Source: Bacteroidota bacterium
GTDB taxonomy: Bacteria; Bacteroidota; Bacteroidia; Bacteroidales; PXBB01
Assembly (NCBI GenBank): GCA_022708385.1
Contig: JAKIYU010000063.1
Span: forward strand, 1-10,735
Direction: 5' to 3'
Length of the DNA: 10,735 nucleotides
The position numbers and the translations under genes were made by a program. The notes under the pieces are model-generated. The model had not been told where the DNA came from. It ran no database searches and saw only the letters and a list, made by a program, of their open reading frames with translations. Positions 6,380-10,735 of this stretch are shown here, piece by piece (within the stretch, counting starts at the first letter, position 1; every line of letters begins with the position of its first letter).

Positions 6380-7495
6380 TTATTGGGCAATCACCTCGTT
6401 TAAAATAGATTCTAAAGCCGGAATAATTTTATCCTTGTTGTGATACTTATATACATAATCTTTTGCGGCAGCACTGTATTTTTTGTACAATTCACTATCA
6501 TAAAGCAGCTTATTTAACCACTCACTCATAGTTTCCACGCTGTTATTGCAATAAATGCCCACATCTTGTTCTTCTTCTCTGTAGTTGTTAATGCTTAAAA
6601 TAAGTACCGGCAGGCCTACCACAGCGCCTTCGAGCAAACTCATAGGCAAATCGCCTTCGCTGGCCGATGTTGAGCAAAACACCTTACATTTGCGCAGTAT
6701 TGAAAAAACCTGACTGTAGGGCAAGTGTGTCACAAAAGTAATATTCGTTTGTTTATAAACTTTTTTCATCATTTTGTTGTACTGCCTTCCCGACATCGAC
6801 CGGCTTAGTTCAGGGCAAATCATAATGAATTTTCTTGAGGGATTGAGCATGGCCAGTTCTATAAATTTTTCAGGTTGTTTCCATGTTTCGGCACGTGCCA
6901 GCCACACGCCATCATAATTCCCATAGAAATCAAAAATACCACCGTGCTCATGTATCTCGGCAATTTTTTTCATCACATAAAGCCGGTTTGTTTTAAAATA
7001 CTTGTTGAAAAGGTTTTTCTGGTAATTGTTCTGAACAATCACAGCCGACGCATTTTTATACATGCCCTTAATTAAATATCGGCCAAAAGGATATCTAAAA
7101 AGCCTTTCCCTGCCATTCAGCTCATTATCATGGGCCACCATGTATATGAATTTCTTCTTTCTCATGTGACAATATTTGGCCAGGAAAAAAGAATATAATG
7201 TAAGTGTGCGCTGGATATAAATATCGGCATTTACTTTATTAAAAACTTTTAAGAACCGGATTATTTTAAAAAATGTAAAAAGCAAAAAGTTAAAGCTTGG
7301 CCAAATTGTTATATTTTGAACTTTTTCTTTGCCGGAATTCTTGTATTTGGCTGTTATGACGTGTACGTCAAACTTATCATTTTCAGCCAGGTGTTTGGCC
7401 AGTATGCTCATCTGTACTTCGGCACCCCCATGCATGGCTTTTACATCCGACTTGAACAACGGATAGGCTTTAAGACTGATGAAGCATACTTTCAT
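6380..7495 (-). CDS. Glycosyltransferase, family 4-like (second in operon)
   Basis: A 371-residue GT-B-fold protein. The N-terminus MKVCFISLKAYPLF is a first Rossmann strand, followed by the acceptor-site HGGAEVQM loop at 22-29 typical of family 4 retaining enzymes. A basic and aromatic segment near 65-85 could touch the membrane. The donor half carries WLARAETWKQPEKFIE at 198-213, and a donor-phosphate region from 277 to 298 with SASEGDLP and then MSLLEG. The usual EX7E pair appears as Glu280 and Glu289, with eight residues between, one more than the classic spacing. It should transfer a sugar from a nucleotide donor onto a growing glycan. Substrates are unknown. It starts 32 bases after the stop of the first glycosyltransferase gene and abuts the third, so all three are probably one transcript. 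Confidence 0.87.
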   Translation of the reverse strand: MKVCFISLKAYPLFKSDVKAMHGGAEVQMSILAKHLAENDKFDVHVITAKYKNSGKEKVQNITIWPSFNFLLFTFFKIIRFLKVFNKVNADIYIQRTLTLYSFFLAKYCHMRKKKFIYMVAHDNELNGRERLFRYPFGRYLIKGMYKNASAVIVQNNYQKNLFNKYFKTNRLYVMKKIAEIHEHGGIFDFYGNYDGVWLARAETWKQPEKFIELAMLNPSRKFIMICPELSRSMSGRQYNKMMKKVYKQTNITFVTHLPYSQVFSILRKCKVFCSTSASEGDLPMSLLEGAVVGLPVLILSINNYREEEQDVGIYCNNSVETMSEWLNKLLYDSELYKKYSAAAKDYVYKYHNKDKIIPALESILNEVIAQ

Positions 7496-7527
7496 AAAAA
7501 CAAAGATTATCGTGCGAATTTACAATT

Positions 7528-8688
7528 TCATTCTGTAACTTCTGATAATAATTTATTGTATTTATCTATAATATTTTGCCAATGGTTTTCCCTGCGAAAA
7601 ATTGTTAAAAATTCATCAGGAATAGCATACTTAAATTTAAATTTTGATGCATAATACACCGAGAGAGCATGCGCCAATGCTTCTGGATTTTTCTTTTCGA
7701 CCAGCACGCCATTAATATCGTTTTTAATCATCCGGGAAGCAACGCCTGTATCGGTAGTAATCATAAATACTCCTGCCGAAAGTGCTTCTAACGCAGCAAC
7801 CGACATGGCTTCGGCCACTGAAGACTGAACTAGTACATGGGTATTACTGTAAATTTCGGGCATGTCGTCCCTGTTTAACCATCCCCTGAAAACTACTTTC
7901 TGCAACAAATTTGTTTTATAGGCATACCGTTTCATTTTATTTAACAAAACACCGTTGCCAACCACCTCGGCTATAAAGTTTTCGCCTTTTTCGTTAAGAA
8001 TTTTAAGCGCCCGCATAAATGTCATCGGGTCTTTTTGTTTAACCAACCTTCCTACAAACAAAATTCTTAATACCGTATAATCTTTACTGCCCGACTTCGT
8101 AAAAAGGTTGGTATGGCAACCATTGCCGATAACACGTACTTTATCTTTTTCTCTGCCCGACAACAAAGCTCTGGCACTCTTTGCAAGATTTTCGTTAAGA
8201 ACGACCACGGCCGCCGACTCAGCCAGTATTTTTTTTATAGGCCTATATAAAAAAACATGATAAATCAGCATCTGCTCAGGGAAAAACCAGGGAATGTCGT
8301 GGCCATGCGATATGACTATGTAAGGTATCCCGAATTTCCTTTTCAGATACTTTGCAGCGTATCCGCCCGGAAATGTAAAATGGGCAAGACATACATCAAA
8401 AGTATGCACTTTGCAAAAAGTATCTAAAAACTTCCGTGCATGAATCATCCACGACAACATTTCCCTTACAGAAGATTTATGCCTGTGCCTGCGCATCGAT
8501 TTCAGCCTGATAATATGCACATTACCTTCTTTTTCTTCCTCTAAGGTGCCATCGAAAAAAGTGGTTATTAACGTAACATCGTGCCCCGCCAATGCCAGTC
8601 CCGATACATGTTCACTTGTACACACCCCAGCACCGCCTCCTAAAGGAGGATACTCATAATTCAGCATAAGAATGTGCAGCTTTTTCAT
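7528..8688 (-). CDS. Glycosyltransferase, family 4 (first in operon)
   Basis: A 386-residue retaining GT4 enzyme, and the most canonical of the three. The N-terminal NYEYPPLGGGAG at 10-21 is the acceptor-side glycine-rich loop. AHFTFPGGYAAKYL at 102-115 and SHGHDIPWF at 127-135 follow. Then come GNG at 188-190, the donor-side VGRLVKQKD at 212-220 with Lys217 expected near the donor phosphates, and SSVAEAMSVAALEALSAG at 289-306 with Glu293 and Glu301 in a proper EX7E pair. It should act in the cytoplasm on a lipid-linked or nascent glycan; the sugar is not predictable. The transglutaminase-like gene ends 77 bases before it. That gap holds a near-match promoter box, TAACTTTA (8718-8711 on the minus strand), so an internal promoter is possible but weak. 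Confidence 0.92.
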   Translation of the reverse strand: MKKLHILMLNYEYPPLGGGAGVCTSEHVSGLALAGHDVTLITTFFDGTLEEEKEGNVHIIRLKSMRRHRHKSSVREMLSWMIHARKFLDTFCKVHTFDVCLAHFTFPGGYAAKYLKRKFGIPYIVISHGHDIPWFFPEQMLIYHVFLYRPIKKILAESAAVVVLNENLAKSARALLSGREKDKVRVIGNGCHTNLFTKSGSKDYTVLRILFVGRLVKQKDPMTFMRALKILNEKGENFIAEVVGNGVLLNKMKRYAYKTNLLQKVVFRGWLNRDDMPEIYSNTHVLVQSSVAEAMSVAALEALSAGVFMITTDTGVASRMIKNDINGVLVEKKNPEALAHALSVYYASKFKFKYAIPDEFLTIFRRENHWQNIIDKYNKLLSEVTE

Positions 8689-8765
8689 AAATCGGTGATG
8701 TTAATATCTGTAAAGTTAATTTTTTAAAACACGCTACATCAAATATTTCAACAGCACATACCTGA

Positions 8766-9950
8766 TTAATTTCTTATACTGTTTACAGGTGCACCTTTAA
8801 ATATATCATCAAGGTAAACTATATGCGGCTGTTCCTTTATCGAAAGCTGTGTATTGTACAAATTAATGCTGTCTTTTTTTAATTCGTTTGCGATACCCTT
8901 AAAATTGTCGGGCGACCGACATAAACGTGGATTTACAAGGTAATAAAGAGTTATGCCTTTATCATTTTTTGTAATATCGAGTGTTGTAATACTTTCGAAA
9001 ATGTTTTTTACAAGCGTATGATGCTGCTCATTTAATTGGTGCCTCTGATGCCCTATTATAACTTCGGCTCCCTTCGACACCACACCATGGAATATAAGCG
9101 GATACTTAATAGTACCTGTCCAGTTTTTAGGTATATACAGCATCAACTGTGCAATATCTTTTTGATAAATTTCTTCTTCCCCGGTTTTTTTTATTAACGG
9201 CAACTTTTTATAAACAGGAAAACATAATGTGCTTCCTTTTGGTAATTTAAACAGGGCATTTTCTTCTCCCGCACTATCCGGTATTATTTTGTAATAATTA
9301 CTGTCGTTGATATTTTTATAAAAATTAAGTGTGCGCACGGAATAGCCCATTATTCGAGTCCACCCGTTATCAACTGCCCGCTTATCACTCACTTTTGACC
9401 TGTGCCATTTTTGGGCCACTTCTTTAACACCCAGTACATGGCCTTCAACATCTTTATAAAACACATGAAAAGTGGTGTCCCACATCTCCCAACGATTGTT
9501 TATTTCTACTTCAGGCACCACATGGTCGGCAAGATAGTATATTCTTGCCTTATAGCCCATGCCCATCCATATTTTGGCAAGCACCGCCGCTTTATTGTGG
9601 CAAAATCCCCAACCGGCAGAATTGATAAATGTGAGGGGCTGCTGAAACCATACTGAATCGGTGAGGGGCGCACCGGCCGACCATGTAAAATCGACCATAA
9701 AACGCCAGGCTTTCTGATAATCGTATGGATAAATACTGTCATTGTAATTTTTCCCGATGAAGGCTATCAGCTCATCCATACTGTTAAAAAAAACTTGTTT
9801 CCCGTTGAGGTTAATCTGTTTGTCGTTTGCACTGTTATTGGTTATCACAAAGGCATACTCCCCTGCCCTTGACTGGTTGCTTGCAACCAATGGTTCTGCA
9901 GCTCCCGGAAGAAAACATATTAACAGGCAACAACAATTGTATAAACGCAT
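8766..9950 (-). CDS. Exported transglutaminase-like protein
   Basis: A 394-residue protein whose N-terminus (MRLYN, then a Cys/Leu-rich hydrophobic run to about residue 15, then PGAAEPLVA) looks like an export signal. Residues 80-180 form a transglutaminase-like domain: GWGFCHNKAAVLAKIW at 113-128 holds the nucleophile Cys117, ADHVVPEVEI at 141-150 holds His143, and NRWEMWDTTFH at 152-162 holds Asp158. The Cys-His-Asp triad is complete, so it may be active as a protease, amidase or acyl transferase. The C-terminal part, from about 230, looks beta-rich and I do not recognise it. It heads the glycosyltransferase cluster and has a promoter box upstream. Transglutaminase-like proteins are found in exopolysaccharide loci, but their job there is poorly known. 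A role in envelope protein or glycan processing is inference. Cys6-8 could suggest a lipoprotein, but no proper lipobox is evident. Confidence 0.82.
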   Translation of the reverse strand: MRLYNCCCLLICFLPGAAEPLVASNQSRAGEYAFVITNNSANDKQINLNGKQVFFNSMDELIAFIGKNYNDSIYPYDYQKAWRFMVDFTWSAGAPLTDSVWFQQPLTFINSAGWGFCHNKAAVLAKIWMGMGYKARIYYLADHVVPEVEINNRWEMWDTTFHVFYKDVEGHVLGVKEVAQKWHRSKVSDKRAVDNGWTRIMGYSVRTLNFYKNINDSNYYKIIPDSAGEENALFKLPKGSTLCFPVYKKLPLIKKTGEEEIYQKDIAQLMLYIPKNWTGTIKYPLIFHGVVSKGAEVIIGHQRHQLNEQHHTLVKNIFESITTLDITKNDKGITLYYLVNPRLCRSPDNFKGIANELKKDSINLYNTQLSIKEQPHIVYLDDIFKGAPVNSIRN

Positions 9951-9978
9951 ATCCTAGGCACTGAAAAATTACAATTTC

Positions 9979-9986
9979 CAAAATTA
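9979..9986 (-). promoter_or_regulatory. Candidate -7 promoter box for the glycan operon
   Basis: On the minus strand these bases read TAATTTTG, an exact TAnnTTTG match, 28 bases before the ATG of the transglutaminase-like gene. It would drive the whole operon. No -33 TTTG at the right distance is seen. The box lies in the 90-base divergent region shared with the hydrolase gene. Confidence 0.4.
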
Positions 9987-10013
9987 TTATAATTCTGCTT
10001 CATTTTGTTTTTT

Positions 10014-10021
10014 TAACTTTA
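10014..10021 (+). promoter_or_regulatory. Weak -7 box for the hydrolase gene
   Basis: TAACTTTA matches TAnnTTTG except for the last base and lies 19 bases before the hydrolase ATG. The match is imperfect and the surroundings are AT-rich, so this is only a suggestion. If both boxes work, the divergent promoters are about 30 bases apart. Confidence 0.25.
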
Positions 10022-10040
10022 CATTAAAATAACCCTTTAC

Positions 10041-10735
10041 ATGGACATACATTATACCGTTATAAACGATAAAAAAATTTGTTACAGTCTGATTAATCCT
10101 GAGTTTCGAAACCCACTGAAGCCCGTTCTGGTTTTTCTGCACGAAGGGCTGGGCAGTATGGTGCAATGGCGCGATTTCCCTGCAAGGCTCAGCAACGAAA
10201 CCGGATGCGCTGCTCTGCTTTACGACCGTTATGGGTATGGTTTGTCCGAGGCTATCAATGGCATACGAACATCAGCCTATATGCCCGACGAAGCCTGTAT
10301 TTTTTTACCGCAACTGCTCGATAAAGTAGGTATAACTGAAAAAATTATTCCAGTGGGCCACAGCGACGGCGGCACCATAGCCCTGTTGTTTGCCTCACGT
10401 TTTCACGATAAAGTGGCGGCAGTAATTACCGAAGCCGACCATGTTATCAACGAAGAAATAACATTAAATGGCGTTAGGCAAGTGGCAGAGGAATACGAAA
10501 AAGGAAACCTGAAAAAACTACTTTCAAAATTTCACCCCGATAAAACCGACAGCATGTTTTATTCGTGGAGCACATACTGGCTGCAAAAAGAACAGGCCGA
10601 CTGGCATATTAAAGATACACTCCCTGCCATCACAGCCCCCGTGCTGGCCATACAGGGCAAGGACGACCGTTATGGATCTGTTAAGCAACTTACGGTCAAA
10701 CTCGAACTTATCAGCGGACAAACCGAAGTGCTTTA
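10041..10735 (+). CDS. Alpha/beta hydrolase, 5' part
   Basis: An open frame of 231 codons from the first ATG that runs off the right edge, so it is partial at the C-terminus. It is a single-domain alpha/beta hydrolase. VLVFLHEGLGS at 29-39 is the oxyanion-hole strand and loop, LLYDRYGYGLSE at 59-70 is the usual next motif, and VGHSDGG at 105-111 is the nucleophile elbow with Ser108. A lid-like helical part spans about 140-190, and AIQGKDDRYGS at 203-213 offers Asp208 or Asp209 as the catalytic acid. The catalytic His would lie just past the window end. It is cytoplasmic, since there is no signal peptide. Family members hydrolyse esters, thioesters or similar bonds; the substrate here is unknown. 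The gene is divergent from the glycan operon and need not be related to it. Confidence 0.88.
   Translation, partial: MDIHYTVINDKKICYSLINPEFRNPLKPVLVFLHEGLGSMVQWRDFPARLSNETGCAALLYDRYGYGLSEAINGIRTSAYMPDEACIFLPQLLDKVGITEKIIPVGHSDGGTIALLFASRFHDKVAAVITEADHVINEEITLNGVRQVAEEYEKGNLKKLLSKFHPDKTDSMFYSWSTYWLQKEQADWHIKDTLPAITAPVLAIQGKDDRYGSVKQLTVKLELISGQTEVL

Noticed and set aside
7496..7527. Possible promoter box between the first and second glycosyltransferase genes (TAATCTTTG)
   Set aside because: It has one base too many between TA and TTTG, and the 32-base gap fits a continuous operon.

Overview
The window looks like chromosomal DNA of a Bacteroidota bacterium, probably order Bacteroidales or a related anaerobic lineage. 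The evidence is a GyrB of about 660 residues ending in the Bacteroidota-like NARYANIDA tail, a DUF3127 protein (a family I know mainly from this phylum), promoter boxes of the TAnnTTTG type in place of -10 hexamers, no Shine-Dalgarno sequences deciding starts, and a radical SAM/lipoprotein gene pair of a kind known from Bacteroides and Prevotella relatives. The species cannot be told from the sequence.

Layout. (1) Bases 1-1363, plus strand: the 3' part of a small putative lipoprotein gene, overlapped by four bases (ATGA-like TAATG junction) by a radical SAM/SPASM enzyme gene. This is a two-gene maturation-type system of unknown function. (2) Bases 1364-1629: a convergent intergenic region carrying two heptanucleotide-repeat arrays in opposite orientation around a short hairpin. 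(3) Bases 1630-5202, minus strand: gyrB, a secreted endonuclease/exonuclease/phosphatase-fold protein, and a DUF3127 protein with an SSB-like C-terminal tip. gyrB and the DUF3127 gene each have a candidate promoter. (4) Bases 5255-9950, minus strand: a polysaccharide-type operon, transcribed as transglutaminase-like exported protein, then three GT-B-fold glycosyltransferases with gaps of 77, 32 and 0 bases. (5) From 10041, plus strand: an alpha/beta hydrolase gene, divergent from the polysaccharide operon and running off the right edge.

How the parts work together: the three glycosyltransferases probably act in sequence at the cytoplasmic face of the membrane to build a surface or exported glycan. 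The transglutaminase-like protein sits in the envelope and may process or attach the product, or a protein linked to it; that part is inference. The radical SAM enzyme and lipoprotein are translationally coupled and probably act on each other or on a shared target. Base composition differs clearly between blocks: a spot count gives 37 G+C of 60 at 661-720 in the radical SAM gene and 19 of 60 at 7201-7260 in a glycosyltransferase gene. No tRNA, rRNA, CRISPR array, transposase or integrase was seen, and no gene-free stretch exceeds 300 bases.
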